DNA from: Nonomuraea africana
Lineage (GTDB): Bacteria > Actinomycetota > Actinomycetes > Streptosporangiales > Streptosporangiaceae
DNA length: 64,000 nucleotides
NCBI RefSeq assembly: GCF_014873535.1
Contig: NZ_JADBEF010000001.1
Span: 3,348,001-3,412,000 of the forward strand
Direction of reading: 5' to 3'
Both the position numbers and the translations under genes were made by a program. A model generated the notes under the pieces. The model did not search any database. It saw nothing but the letters and a program-made list of their open reading frames with translations, and was not told the DNA's origin. Of the stretch, positions 8,396 through 17,931 are shown one piece after another (the stretch's first letter is position 1; each line of letters starts with the position of its first letter).

Positions 8396-8807
8396 TCCGT
8401 TCCTCCCGGCAGCGGGCCAGCAGCGCGGCACGCAGCCGCTCCCGCGAGGTCTCCACCGGGCAGATCTTGTCGGCCGGCCAGAACGTCAGCTTGTCCTCAT
8501 CGGCCACCATCGGCTCGCGAAAGCCGTGGAACCGGCGGATCTGCGCCCGGTGATACTCGATCGTGCTGCCCGACCAGCGGTACTCGGCGAACAGGGCCGC
8601 ATTGACCTTCACCTGGCCGGCCATGTAGTCGACCGCGGCCCTCGGCATGTCCTCCCGGCGCGGGAAACGGCCCTCCTGCGCGAAGAACTTCAGCATCAGT
8701 GCGAATCCGAGACGGGTGGCACCGCTCTTGTTCGCCAGTAACTCGACCTCGGCCTCATCCAGTGTCCAGCACTCGATGAGGTCTTCCAGCTCCCACTCTC
8801 TGCGCAT
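8396..8807 (-). pseudogene. Tn3-family transposase, N-terminal fragment
   Basis: The ATG at 8807 (AAAGGG about ten bases upstream) opens MRREWELEDLIECWTLDEAE, followed by TRLGFALMLKFFAQEGRFP and YMAGQVKVNAALFAEYRWSG, typical of the N-terminal DUF4158 domain of Tn3-family transposases. Homology stops near ALLARCREERTER where it meets the integrase fragment at 8395. About 140 of roughly 1000 residues remain and no catalytic residues survive. Confidence 0.75.
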
Positions 8808-8879
8808 CGGCAGGGACCCTTTCTCCCCCGATGGCACTGAAGATTCGCAAGCACCGCGCTAGGCCACGGCCGCCGACAC

Positions 8880-9071
8880 GTGCTGATCCCGACGCGGGCC
8901 AACGGCCAACCGGCCTTCGGCTGCTACCTACGTGACCCGCGGACGCCGATCCTGCACGCACACGGAGTGCTCGTACTGACCCTGACCGGCAACCGGATTA
9001 CCGCGCTGACACGATTCCACGACAACTCACTTCTGACGATATTCGGGCTTCCCCGATCGCTACGCGCCTGA
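8880..9071 (+). pseudogene. C-terminal tail of an ECF sigma factor with SnoaL-like domain
   Basis: The peptide RANGQPAFGCYLRDP followed by VLVLTLTGNRITALTRFHD and a final L-T-I-F-G-L-P matches the end of large actinobacterial sigma-70-family factors that carry a SnoaL-like C-terminal domain (SigJ/SigX5-like). Only about 60 residues remain, with no sigma-2 or sigma-4 region. The upstream part has been replaced by the Tn3 fragment. Confidence 0.6.
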
Positions 9072-9143
9072 TTGGTTGCGCATGAAAGGGCACAACCAGT
9101 CTCCGCCCGCGTATCCAGCGAATATTCCAGCAGAAGGAGAACG

Positions 9144-9977
9144 GTGAGTACCGACGGAGGACGGATGACGTCCAAGCAGGCATGGGTGTTGGGGCTTGCT
9201 TCACTGGCGTCGTTCATGATGGCCCTGGACAGCTTGGTCGTGACGACGGCACTCAGCACGATCAGGCAGGATCTGACGGCATCGATCGAAGCGCTTGAGT
9301 GGACTGTCAACGCGTACAACCTGACGTTCGCGGTACTGCTACTGACCGGAGCGGCACTGGGTGACCGGTTCGGTCGCCGCCGGATCTTTGTCGTCGGGCT
9401 GGCGGTGTTCACCATCGCGTCGGTGGCCTGCGCGCTGTCCCCGAACATCGGCACGCTGATCATGTCCCGGGCGTTGCAGGGTGCCGGTGCCGCGATGGTG
9501 CTGCCGCTGTCGCTCACCCTGATCAGTGCGATGTTCCCGCCGCAGCAGCGGGGCAAGGCGATGGGGTTGTACCTGGGCCTCACCGGTCTGGCGACGTTCA
9601 GCGGCCCGTTCATCGGTGGCGTCATCGCCCAAGGGCTGGCCTGGCAGTGGATCTTCTGGCTGAACCTGCCGCTCGGGGCGATCGCGATCACGCTCGCGGC
9701 GCGGCGCGTCGACGAGAGCGTCGGCCCGAACACCCGGCTCGACCTGATGGGGGTCGTGCTCGTGACCTTGGGCGCGTTCGGCATCGTCTGGGGTCTGGTC
9801 CGCGGAAACGCGGCGGGCTGGGGCAGCGCGGAAGTACTGAGCGCGATGGTGCTCGGCGTCGGGCTGGTGATCGCCTTCGTGCTCTGGGAACGACGCACGA
9901 AGGCGCCGATGCTGCCGATGCGGTTCTTCCGGCTGAGGGCGTTTGCCACGGCCAACCCGGCGAACTTCCTCGTGTGA
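9144..9977 (+). pseudogene. DHA2-type MFS transporter, truncated
   Basis: Opens at the GTG at 9144 (AAGGAG upstream; an ATG at 9165 after GGAGG is also possible). It reads through about eight transmembrane segments, with MFS motif A (GDRFGRRRIFVVGLAVF) and motif C (GATFSGPFIGG-like GLATFSGPFIGG). DHA2 drug/H+ antiporters have 14 segments and about 480-500 residues; this one stops at 278 after MRFFRLRAFATANPANFLV, just where the second half should start. The 3' half is missing and another gene follows within eleven bases, so it is probably inactive. Confidence 0.7.
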
Positions 9978-9987
9978 GACTTGATCA

Positions 9988-10428
9988 TCAGTCCTGGGCG
10001 AGGCGCAGCGTCTGGACGACCGCGACGGCCTCCTCCAGCAGGTCGACCGGACAGCCCCAGTAGTCATAGATGCCGCCGCGAGCCCGGTTGCTGCCGCAGA
10101 CGACGAACACACCGGTCCCCAGCTCGGCTTTCAGATGGCCGGCCAGCCAGCCGACGAAGCCGCTGTTGTCGAGGTCGGCGGGGAAGTGGAAGGAGAAGAT
10201 CCCGAATCGCTCGGCGTCTCCGCTTTCCTGAGGCAACGGGACGAGCCGGCTCCAGCTCTCGCTGTCGCGGACCACCGCCAGGGTGTCCGCGGTGAGGGCC
10301 GGCGGGCGGTCGGCGGGGAACTCCTCGAAGCACCACACACCGTCGTGGACGGTGAGGTCGGCCAGCGTGATCACACGGCGGAGGCGCTCGTCAGTCTGTT
10401 CCGGAGTCTCACTGCTGACGCTGACCAT
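9988..10428 (-). CDS. DUF6196-like conserved protein
   Basis: 146 residues from the ATG at 10428, soluble and acidic. It resembles small actinobacterial proteins of the DUF6196 group: an N-terminal segment with D-G-V-W-x-F-E-E-F-P, a central F-S-F-H-F-P, GFVGWLAGHLKAELGTGVFV, and a C-terminal CGSNRARGGIYDYWGCP. No enzymatic motif is evident and the function is unknown. It is read in the same direction as galE but separated from it by a strong terminator, so it has its own promoter. Confidence 0.6.
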   Translation of the reverse strand: MVSVSSETPEQTDERLRRVITLADLTVHDGVWCFEEFPADRPPALTADTLAVVRDSESWSRLVPLPQESGDAERFGIFSFHFPADLDNSGFVGWLAGHLKAELGTGVFVVCGSNRARGGIYDYWGCPVDLLEEAVAVVQTLRLAQD

Positions 10429-10501
10429 AGGTTGAGGCCCCCGCTTCCTTCAGACGGTTCTGATCTCCGGACGGCCGCCATCCTCGCACGCCCACCGAAC
10501 C

Positions 10502-10531
10502 CGAAGGCCCGCACCCTGGTGCGGGCCTTCG
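10502..10531 (-). terminator. Terminator downstream of galE
   Basis: A 14-bp perfect inverted repeat (CGAAGGCCCGCACC / GGTGCGGGCCTTCG) sits seven bases beyond the galE stop. It should form a stable hairpin ending the thyX-galE transcript. Confidence 0.75.
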
Positions 10532-10538
10532 CGTGCTG

Positions 10539-11516
10539 TCAGCCCAGCATCTCCGGACGAAGCCTGGCCCATTCCAGTGAGTGCCTGATGCCCTCCGCCA
10601 CCGTGTGGCGCGGCTCCCATTCCAGGAGCCGTCGCGCCAGGTCCGTGCGGGCGTAGGCGCCCGCCACGTCACCAGGCCGCGGCCCGGTCTCGACGACCTC
10701 GATGGGCCGCTCGACGACCTCGTTGAAGGCGTCCACCAGCTCCCGCACCGTCGTGCCCGTCCCGGTGCCGAGGTTGATGACGTCCTCGGTGAAGGTGTCG
10801 AACCGCTCGAGAGCCGCCACGTGGGCAGTGGCGAGGTCCCAGACGTGAATGTAGTCGCGGATGCCCGAGCCGTCGCGGGTCGGCCACGAGGTGCCGGTGA
10901 GCCGGAACGGCGTGCCCTCCTCCCACGCCTCGATCATCTTGCCGAGCGCGTGGCTCGGCCTGGGCAGCTGCAGCCCGGTGCGCATCTTCGGGTCGGCGCC
11001 GATCGGGTTGAAGTAGCGCAGCGACAGGATCCTGATCGGCTGGGTGGCGCAGATGTCGGCGAACATCCCCTCGCAGACGGCCTTGGTGCGCGCGTAGGGG
11101 CTCTGCGGCGCCAGGGCCGAGCTCTCGTCGACGGTGAAGTCGTCGCCCGCCGCGTAGATCGCGGCCGAGGAGCTGAAGATCATCTTCCGGCAGCCGTTGC
11201 GCAGGAGGTGCGCGACGAACTCGAGGCTCTTGGACACGTTCGCGCGGTAGTAGCCGACGGGGTCGGCCACCGAGTCGGGCACCACGATGAGCGCCGCGCA
11301 GTGGACGACGGCCTCGATGTCGGGGTGCTCGGCGAAGATCGTGTCGATCAGGCCGCCGTCCGCGATGTCGCCCTCGTAGAAAACGCGCCCCCGTGCGAAC
11401 TCCGCGCGCCCGGTGACCAGGTTGTCGAGGATGATCGGCGTGATGCCCGCGTCGAGGCAGGCCGAGGCGACCGTGCTGCCGATGTATCCGGCCCCGCCGG
11501 AGATGAGGACCTTCAC
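10539..11516 (-). CDS. galE: UDP-glucose 4-epimerase
   Basis: 325 residues, extended SDR fold. Interconverts UDP-glucose and UDP-galactose with bound NAD. Seen: the N-terminal Rossmann motif GGAGYIGS, the active-site pair in SSSAAIYAAGDD and Y-A-R-T-K (YxxxK), LRYFNPIGADP, and the C-terminal region with GDVAGAYAR. The GTG start at 11516 overlaps the stop of thyX (GTGA), implying translational coupling; a longer upstream reading is arginine-rich and not credible. It belongs to the chromosomal backbone rather than to the biosynthetic cluster, although a sugar-nucleotide role there cannot be excluded. Confidence 0.88.
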   Translation of the reverse strand: MKVLISGGAGYIGSTVASACLDAGITPIILDNLVTGRAEFARGRVFYEGDIADGGLIDTIFAEHPDIEAVVHCAALIVVPDSVADPVGYYRANVSKSLEFVAHLLRNGCRKMIFSSSAAIYAAGDDFTVDESSALAPQSPYARTKAVCEGMFADICATQPIRILSLRYFNPIGADPKMRTGLQLPRPSHALGKMIEAWEEGTPFRLTGTSWPTRDGSGIRDYIHVWDLATAHVAALERFDTFTEDVINLGTGTGTTVRELVDAFNEVVERPIEVVETGPRPGDVAGAYARTDLARRLLEWEPRHTVAEGIRHSLEWARLRPEMLG

Positions 11517-12235
11517 GGCGCGACCCGCCCGTTGGCCACGAACGCGGCGTGGGTGAGGGGCATGAGCTCGGCCCACGCGGCCTCCATCTTCTCGGCCACC
11601 ATCTCGATCTCGCGCTGTGGGAAGGAGGGCACCTTGGCCTGCTCGTTCTTGGTGCGCAGCGACAGGAAGTGCATGAGGGAGCGGGCGTTGCAGGTGGCGT
11701 ACATCGAGGAGAACAGACCGACGGGCAGGACGGCGCGGGCGACCTCGCGGGCGACGCCCGCCTCCAGCATCTCCTGGTAGGCGGCGTAGGCCTGCCGGTA
11801 GGCGCCCTCCATCGCCTCGGTGACCACCTTGTGCTGCTCGGGCGAGCCCTCGACGAAGACGTAGCGGCCGGGCTTGCCCTCCTGGACGAGCTTGCGCTCC
11901 TGGCCCGGCACGTAGAAGACGGGCTGGAGCTCCCGGTAGCGGCCGCTCTCCTCGTTGTAGGACCAGCCGACCCTGTGCCGCATGAACTCCCGGAACACCA
12001 GGATCGGGGCGCTGACGAAGAAGGTCATGGAGTTGTGCTCGAAGGGGCTGCCGTGCCTGTCACGCATCAGGTAGTTGATCAGACCCTTGGACCGCTCGGG
12101 GTCCTTGCCGACCTCTTCGAGGGACTGCTCCCCCGCGGTCGACACCCTGGCCGCCCAGAGCACGTCCGTGTCGGACGCGCTGTGTTTGACGAGTTCGACC
12201 GTGACGTCGTTCAGGAAACGCGGCTCGTCGCTCAC
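11513..12235 (-). CDS. thyX: FAD-dependent thymidylate synthase
   Basis: 240 residues. Makes dTMP from dUMP using methylene-tetrahydrofolate and reduced FAD. The ThyX signature is clear (RHRVGWSYNEESGRYRE), with the C-terminal RSLMHFLSLR segment that binds dUMP. It starts with GTG behind GGGGGAG. ThyX is usual in actinobacteria and marks this segment as chromosome. The downstream partner here is galE. Confidence 0.95.
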   Translation of the reverse strand: MSDEPRFLNDVTVELVKHSASDTDVLWAARVSTAGEQSLEEVGKDPERSKGLINYLMRDRHGSPFEHNSMTFFVSAPILVFREFMRHRVGWSYNEESGRYRELQPVFYVPGQERKLVQEGKPGRYVFVEGSPEQHKVVTEAMEGAYRQAYAAYQEMLEAGVAREVARAVLPVGLFSSMYATCNARSLMHFLSLRTKNEQAKVPSFPQREIEMVAEKMEAAWAELMPLTHAAFVANGRVAP

Positions 12236-12513
12236 TTAGTGGCTCCCCCTTGTGCTCGGCGTGCTGGCCGCCCGCCATAGTACGCCCTGCCCCGGCCAAG
12301 GGCAGGTCTCGGAGCCAGTCTCTCGCGACGTGAACGTGCTCCGGATCGGAGGGCCGCCGGACTCCGGCAGGACGACCGTGGCCGACTCCGACGCCCGTAC
12401 CTGGGCGCGGCGGTGGCCTCGTCGGCGGGTAGGTGGACGATCAGGCACCGCCGTACGGGATCCTTGGTCTCTCCGGACAGTTCCTGGCGGAGGCTCCGCG
12501 GGACGGCCGTCGC
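12236..12513. other. thyX upstream region / end of PKS gene
   Basis: 278 bases hold the thyX promoter on the minus strand (a TACTAT hexamer at about 12278-12283 is a possible -10 box) and the untranslated tail after the PKS stop. No clear strong terminator for the PKS operon is visible, so read-through into thyX is possible. Confidence 0.35.
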
Positions 12514-15500
12514 TCACGTGCTGGAGCTGTGGGCGGCCTTCCCCTGAGCCAGCAGCCGTTCGGCCTCCTCGTCGGTGAGCGACTCCAGCAACCGGTGCAT
12601 CTCCTGCTCGGCGAGCACCGCCAGGTTGGCGATGGAGAAGTCGTCGAAGGCCCGCTCCGGTGAGACGGTGACACCCAGCGCGCGATTGACGTCGATCAGG
12701 ATCTGGTTGGCCATCACCGAGTCCCCGCCGAGCTCGAAGAAACCATCTCGGACGCCGATGGGCTGGATGCTCATCGCCTTCTGCCAGATCGCCGCGATCT
12801 GCCGCTCCAGGTCGTTGCGCGGCGCGAGGTATTCCGTCGCCAGGTCGGGCCGATGCGAGGACTGCGTGCCGATGGACCGCAGCCGGTCCACCTCGGCCGT
12901 GGCGATCTCGGACAGGAACGACCTTCCCGTGTCGGACGGATAGAACTGCGCCAGGTTCCGCAGGTCGAACGGCAACACCACGGGTTGCACGCGCTCACCC
13001 GCCGCCAGGCCGGCGAACGCGCTCACCCCGGCGTCCGGAAGGATTGCCCTGGCCGCGGTGCGCAGCTCGCGGTCGGAGTCGGTCTCCCAGCTCGCCGCCA
13101 TGCCCGCCGCCCAGGGTCCCCAGTCGAAGCTGACCGCGGGCAACCCTTCGGCCCTGCGGTGGTGGGCCAGGGCGTCGAGGAAGGCGTTGGCCGCCGCGTA
13201 CCCCGCCTGGCCCGGCGAGCCGAGCACCCCAGCGGCACTGGAGAAGCAGGCGAACCAGTCCAACTCATCACCCGAGGTCAGCTCGTGCAGGTGCCAGGCG
13301 CCCGACACCTTGGGGCCGAAGACGTCCTGCACTCCGCGGGCGTCGAGGTCGAGCAGCGGGCCGTTGTGCAGCAGCCCGGCCGCATGCACGACGCCGCGCA
13401 ACGGCCCGGCCGCCCGGGCCTGCCGCAACGCGCCGTCGAGCTGCTCGCGGTCGGACACGTCCGCGGCCAGGACCCGCACGTCCACGCCGCGCGCCCGCCA
13501 CGCGGACACCTCGGCGCCCTCCCGCTTCGTCCTGCCGATCAGCACGAGCCGGCGGGCGCCGAGCTCGACCAGGTGAGCGGCCACCTGCAGGCCCAGCGCG
13601 CCGGTGCCGCCGGTGATGGCGTAGACACCGTCGGCGCGGACCGTGATCTGCGGGCCCACCGGCCGGTCGTCGGGCGCGATCCGCCTGATGTACCGCAGGC
13701 CGGACCGGTAACCGACCTCGGCGTCCTCCCAGCGCGCCGCCAGCTCCTCGCGGACCGTGGAAACCGGGTCCGGATCGTCAGGGTCGAGGTCGAGGCAGAG
13801 GAACTCCAGCGAGGGGTGCTCCAGCGGGATCACCTTCGCCAGCCCCCAGACGGCCGCGGCGAACGGATCGCGCACCGGGTGCTCGCCCACGGGCTGGGCG
13901 CCGGTGGTGGCGAAGAGCACCCTCGGGCTCTGCTCGGCGATGCCGTACGCCAGCGCCCGCAGCAGCAGCGCGGCGGACAGCACCCCCGTGTCCGCGTCGG
14001 CGCCGGGCAGATGGATCACCCCGCGCAGCGGGCCCGTGGCCACCAGGTGGTTCACCAGCTGCCGGTAGTGGCCGGGCCGGCGGGGGTCGATCGAGAGCTC
14101 CTCGGCATCCAGCCTGAGCTCTCCGTTCGCCCGGCAGATCCGGAATCCCGCGCGCTCCGCCAGCTGTTCCGCGAGCCGCTCACCCGGCGAGGCGATCACC
14201 ACCCAGCCGCTGGGGAACAGCCCGGTCGGGCAGGCGGGGATGGGCCGGAGGCGCCAGGCCACCTGGTAGAGCCGAAGTCCGGGCAGGCGCGTGGCCTGTT
14301 CGTCCAGTACGGCACGCCGCAGGGTGAGCCCGGTGACGCGGGCCACCGGTGCCCCGTCCTCACCGGTCAGGTCGAGGTCCGCGGTCAGCTCCGCCCCGCC
14401 CGATGTTCCGAGCGTGACGTGCACGTGCGTGGCCGCGCTCGGCTCGGCCCACCACGTCAGCTCCTCGACGGCGACGGGAAGGGCGGGGCCGTGGCCCGGA
14501 TCGACGAGCGCGGCGACCACGTGGAAGGCCGCGTCGAGCAGGCGGATGCGATCCCCGCCGCCGGCGAGCACGCCCAGTGCCTCGTCGGTTCCCCTCCACA
14601 CCCGCTCGACCCCGCGGAAGGCGGGCCCGTAGTCGAGGCCGTGCCGGCGCAGCAGCTCGTACAGCTCGGCGCCCGCGACCTCACGTGGGCAGCGTGCCCG
14701 CAGGAGCGCCAGGTCCAGCGGAGCAGGGGCGGGCGCGGCGGCCACGAGACGTCCCGCCGCGTGCTCGCGCCATTGGCCGTCGTCATCGTGGGCGTGGACG
14801 GTGACCGTCCGCCGCGCCCTGTCGAGCGTCGTCTGCAAGCGGCGGCGTCGGCCGAGCACCAGCGGGCGGTGCAGGCGCAGCCCGGCCACCGCCTCGTGCC
14901 GCCCGCCCGCGCGGCGCAGCAGGTCCGCGTAGCCCGCCGCAGGGAAGATCACCTGCTCGCCGACCTTGTGGTCGGAGAGGTACGGCAGCGCCACCGGGTC
15001 CAGGTCGCCCTGCCAGATCGTGTGGTCCGGTGACGTGGCCAGGTCGAGCAGGCCGCCCAGCAGCGGGTCGGCACCGGCACGGCGATCGCCCGAAGGCCGG
15101 TCCAGCCAGAAGCGGCGGCGACGCCACGGCGTGACCGGGGCGCTCACGACGGGCGAGCCGGACGGGTAGAGGCGCTGCCACCGGATGGCCGCGCCCAGCC
15201 CGAACAACGCGGCCAGCGTGCGCAGCAGGGCAAGCTGTTGCTGATCGCTCTCGTCGACGCAGCTCAGCACCCGCGCGCGGGTTCCGGCCAGGGCGCGGAG
15301 AGAGGCCTGGAGGACCGGCTTCGGTCCGACCTCGAGCAGCACGTCCACGCCGTCGTCCAGCGCGGCGGTGACCGCGTCGGCGAACAGGACGGGCTCCCGG
15401 ACGCCGCGGCCCCAGCGCTCGCCGTGCGGCCCGGCCACCCGGCGGCCGGTGATCGTGGAGTAGAGCGGCACCTCCGGCTCGTGCGCGGCCAGCCCGGCCT

Positions 15501-17931
15501 GCTCGGCCGCGAGCAGCTCGGCGGCCCGCGCCATCGACGAGGAGTGGAAGGCGTAGGCGACGGGCAGTCGCCTGGCGAAGACCCCGGCCTCGGTCAGGTC
15601 CCGCGCCACCTTCTCCAGCCTGGCGGCGGAACCGGCCAGCACGGTCGCGGTGGGTGCGTTCACCGCGGCCACCTCTACGCCGTCCTCGCACCACCGGCGT
15701 GCCTCGGCGACGGGCAGGCCGACGGCGAGCATGCCGCCGCCGGGTGCGGCCTCGGCCATGAGCCGCCCGCGCGAGACGGCCAGCCGCATCCCCGCCTCCA
15801 GGTCCAGTTCACCGGCCGTCACCGCGGCGGAGATCTCGCCCACGCTGTGCCCGACCACGGCGTCGGGCACGATGCCGTAGGAGCCGAGGAGCTCCGCCAG
15901 GGCGATCTGCACGGCCACGATCAGCGGCTGGGCCACCGCGGTGTGCTCGAGGTCCACCGGCTCGCCGCCGTCGAGGGCCGCTTCGATCGACCAGTCCAGC
16001 AGCTCGCGCACCGCCTCGTCGCAGCGGCGGATCACCGAGCGGAACAGCGGCTCGTCGGCCAGCAGCGTACGGCCCATGCCGGGCCACTGGCTGCCCTGGC
16101 CGGAGAAGGCGAAGGCGATGCGCGGCGGTGCGGCGGGGGCCGCAGACACCTCGGACAGGCCTGTGGAAAGGGCCCGGCGCAGCTCGGCCGGACGGCGCGC
16201 GACCACGGCCGTCCGGTAGGGGCGGTGATGCGTGCGCCGGGTGGCCATGGTGGCGGCCACCGCGAGGATCTCCGCCTCGTCGGCGGATTCGAGGCGGCGT
16301 GCCGTACGGGAGACGAGTTCGGACAGTTCGTCGCGACCGCGCGCCGTGAGGGGGAGCAGCAGGGGGTCTTCGCTTGGGGACGCCGGCGCGGTGGCCGGAG
16401 CCTGGCCGACGACGACGTGGGCGTTGGTCCCTCCGAACCCGAAGCTGCTCACGCCCGCGAGGCGAGGCCCGTCCGGCCAGCTCACCGAACGGGCGGCCAC
16501 CCGGAGCCGGTGCTCGTCGAAGGGGATGCGCGGGTTCGGGGTGGAGTAGTGGAGGCTGGGCGGGATGAGGCCGTGGTGCACGGCCAGGACCGTCTTGATC
16601 AGTCCGGCGACCCCGGCCGCGGCCTCCAGATGCCCGATGTTGCCCTTGACCGAGCCGATCAGGCACTCGCCCGCCTCGGGACCGCGGGCCGCGGCGAGCG
16701 AGCCGGCCTCGATGGGGTCGCCGAGCGGGGTTCCGGTGCCGTGACACTCCACGTACTGGGCATCGGCGGGGGCCAGTCCGGCATCGGCGTAGGCATCGTG
16801 CAGGACGGCTCGCTGGGCGGCCGGGTTGGGAGCGGTGAGGCCGTTGGACGCGCCGTCCTGGTTCACCGCGCTCCCCCTGAGGACGGCGTAGATCCGGTCT
16901 CCCGCGGCCAGCGCGTCTTCCAGGCGCTTGAGCACGACGACGCCGCAGCCTTCACCGCGCACGTAGCCGTTGGCCGCGGCGTCGAACGGCTTGCAGCGGC
17001 CGTCGGGGGCGAGCATGCCCGCTTTGCTCAGCCCGATGGAGGCTTCCGGCTCGATCAGCGCGTTCACCCCGCAGGCGAGGGCCAGGTCGCAGTCTCCTGC
17101 GCGCAGGGCGCGGATCGCCAGGTGGGTGGCGACCAGCGAGGAGGAGCAGGCTGTGTCCACCGCGACGCTGGGGCCGCGCCAGTCGTAGAAGTACGACAGC
17201 CTGTTGGCCGCGACCGCGAAGGAGTTGCCCGTCGCCGTGTGGGCGCTGATGCGGTCGGGGTCGGACAGCTGGCGGTGGGCGTAGTCGCCGGTGGCAATGC
17301 CGACGAACACTCCGGTGCGTGAGCCCCTCAGGCGGCTCGGTGGGCTGCCCGCGTCCTCGGTGGCGTCCCAGCTGGTTTCCAGCAGCAGACGCTGCTGCGG
17401 GTCCATGCGCAGCGCCTCCGCCTCCGAGATGCGGAAGAAGGCGGCGTCGAAGTCGGCCAGGCCGTCCAGGAAGCCGCCTCGGGTGCTGATCAGCTTTCCG
17501 GGTGTGCTCGGGTCGGGGTCCACCACTCCATCGGGCCACCGGTCCGGTGGTACCTCCCGCACCGCCTCGGTGCCGGTCAGCAGGAGCTTCCAGTACTCCT
17601 CGGCGTCCGCCGCGCCGGGCATGCGGCATGCCAGTCCGACCACGGCGATCGGGCCGCCGGCCGGACCGGCCGCGGCCATGACGGCGGCGCGCGCTGCGGC
17701 CTCAGCGGGGCGGCGCAGGTGGGCGGCGAGCGTGGCGATCGTCGAGTGCTCGAACAGCAGCGCGGGGTCGACGACGCGCCCCAGCCTGCGGCCGACACGC
17801 TCGGCCAGCTCGGCGACGCGCACCGAGTCGAGGCCGTTGGCCGCGAAGGTCTGCTCGGGGTCGGCGACCTTCCGTCGGCCCAGCTCGGCGACCTGGGCGG
17901 TGAGCCACTCCTGCAGATCATCCCGGTTCAC
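12514..17931 (-). CDS. Type I polyketide synthase, ACP-KS-AT-DH-KR-ACP
   Basis: 1805 residues. Domain order: acyl carrier protein (1-80, Ser36 in NGLDS); ketosynthase (about 93-510; Cys262 in DTACSSS, His397 in ECHGTGT, His434 in GNIGHLE); acyltransferase (about 605-900; Ser696 in GHSVGE; YAFH specificity motif, between the HAFH malonyl and YASH methylmalonyl types); dehydratase (about 945-1230; His in LSDHKVGEQVIFP, D-A-A-F-H second motif); ketoreductase (about 1430-1620; GGTGALG, then Ser, Tyr and Asn of the FSSAAG..GYAAANAF region; no LDD motif); and a second ACP (Ser in ELGGDS). It would extend an acyl starter once and give an alpha,beta-unsaturated product. The N-terminal ACP fits loading by the fatty-acyl-AMP ligase encoded just upstream; GTG start overlaps that gene's TGA. 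Confidence 0.92.
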   Translation of the reverse strand: MNRDDLQEWLTAQVAELGRRKVADPEQTFAANGLDSVRVAELAERVGRRLGRVVDPALLFEHSTIATLAAHLRRPAEAAARAAVMAAAGPAGGPIAVVGLACRMPGAADAEEYWKLLLTGTEAVREVPPDRWPDGVVDPDPSTPGKLISTRGGFLDGLADFDAAFFRISEAEALRMDPQQRLLLETSWDATEDAGSPPSRLRGSRTGVFVGIATGDYAHRQLSDPDRISAHTATGNSFAVAANRLSYFYDWRGPSVAVDTACSSSLVATHLAIRALRAGDCDLALACGVNALIEPEASIGLSKAGMLAPDGRCKPFDAAANGYVRGEGCGVVVLKRLEDALAAGDRIYAVLRGSAVNQDGASNGLTAPNPAAQRAVLHDAYADAGLAPADAQYVECHGTGTPLGDPIEAGSLAAARGPEAGECLIGSVKGNIGHLEAAAGVAGLIKTVLAVHHGLIPPSLHYSTPNPRIPFDEHRLRVAARSVSWPDGPRLAGVSSFGFGGTNAHVVVGQAPATAPASPSEDPLLLPLTARGRDELSELVSRTARRLESADEAEILAVAATMATRRTHHRPYRTAVVARRPAELRRALSTGLSEVSAAPAAPPRIAFAFSGQGSQWPGMGRTLLADEPLFRSVIRRCDEAVRELLDWSIEAALDGGEPVDLEHTAVAQPLIVAVQIALAELLGSYGIVPDAVVGHSVGEISAAVTAGELDLEAGMRLAVSRGRLMAEAAPGGGMLAVGLPVAEARRWCEDGVEVAAVNAPTATVLAGSAARLEKVARDLTEAGVFARRLPVAYAFHSSSMARAAELLAAEQAGLAAHEPEVPLYSTITGRRVAGPHGERWGRGVREPVLFADAVTAALDDGVDVLLEVGPKPVLQASLRALAGTRARVLSCVDESDQQQLALLRTLAALFGLGAAIRWQRLYPSGSPVVSAPVTPWRRRRFWLDRPSGDRRAGADPLLGGLLDLATSPDHTIWQGDLDPVALPYLSDHKVGEQVIFPAAGYADLLRRAGGRHEAVAGLRLHRPLVLGRRRRLQTTLDRARRTVTVHAHDDDGQWREHAAGRLVAAAPAPAPLDLALLRARCPREVAGAELYELLRRHGLDYGPAFRGVERVWRGTDEALGVLAGGGDRIRLLDAAFHVVAALVDPGHGPALPVAVEELTWWAEPSAATHVHVTLGTSGGAELTADLDLTGEDGAPVARVTGLTLRRAVLDEQATRLPGLRLYQVAWRLRPIPACPTGLFPSGWVVIASPGERLAEQLAERAGFRICRANGELRLDAEELSIDPRRPGHYRQLVNHLVATGPLRGVIHLPGADADTGVLSAALLLRALAYGIAEQSPRVLFATTGAQPVGEHPVRDPFAAAVWGLAKVIPLEHPSLEFLCLDLDPDDPDPVSTVREELAARWEDAEVGYRSGLRYIRRIAPDDRPVGPQITVRADGVYAITGGTGALGLQVAAHLVELGARRLVLIGRTKREGAEVSAWRARGVDVRVLAADVSDREQLDGALRQARAAGPLRGVVHAAGLLHNGPLLDLDARGVQDVFGPKVSGAWHLHELTSGDELDWFACFSSAAGVLGSPGQAGYAAANAFLDALAHHRRAEGLPAVSFDWGPWAAGMAASWETDSDRELRTAARAILPDAGVSAFAGLAAGERVQPVVLPFDLRNLAQFYPSDTGRSFLSEIATAEVDRLRSIGTQSSHRPDLATEYLAPRNDLERQIAAIWQKAMSIQPIGVRDGFFELGGDSVMANQILIDVNRALGVTVSPERAFDDFSIANLAVLAEQEMHRLLESLTDEEAERLLAQGKAAHSSST

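Noticed and set aside
12481..12513. Terminator for the PKS operon
   Set aside because: Only a four-base stem around AGGCT is visible, too weak to call.
12853..17322. Long plus-strand open frames across the PKS gene
   Set aside because: They mirror the codon structure of the PKS on the other strand and are rich in His, Arg, Gly and Gln without domains.
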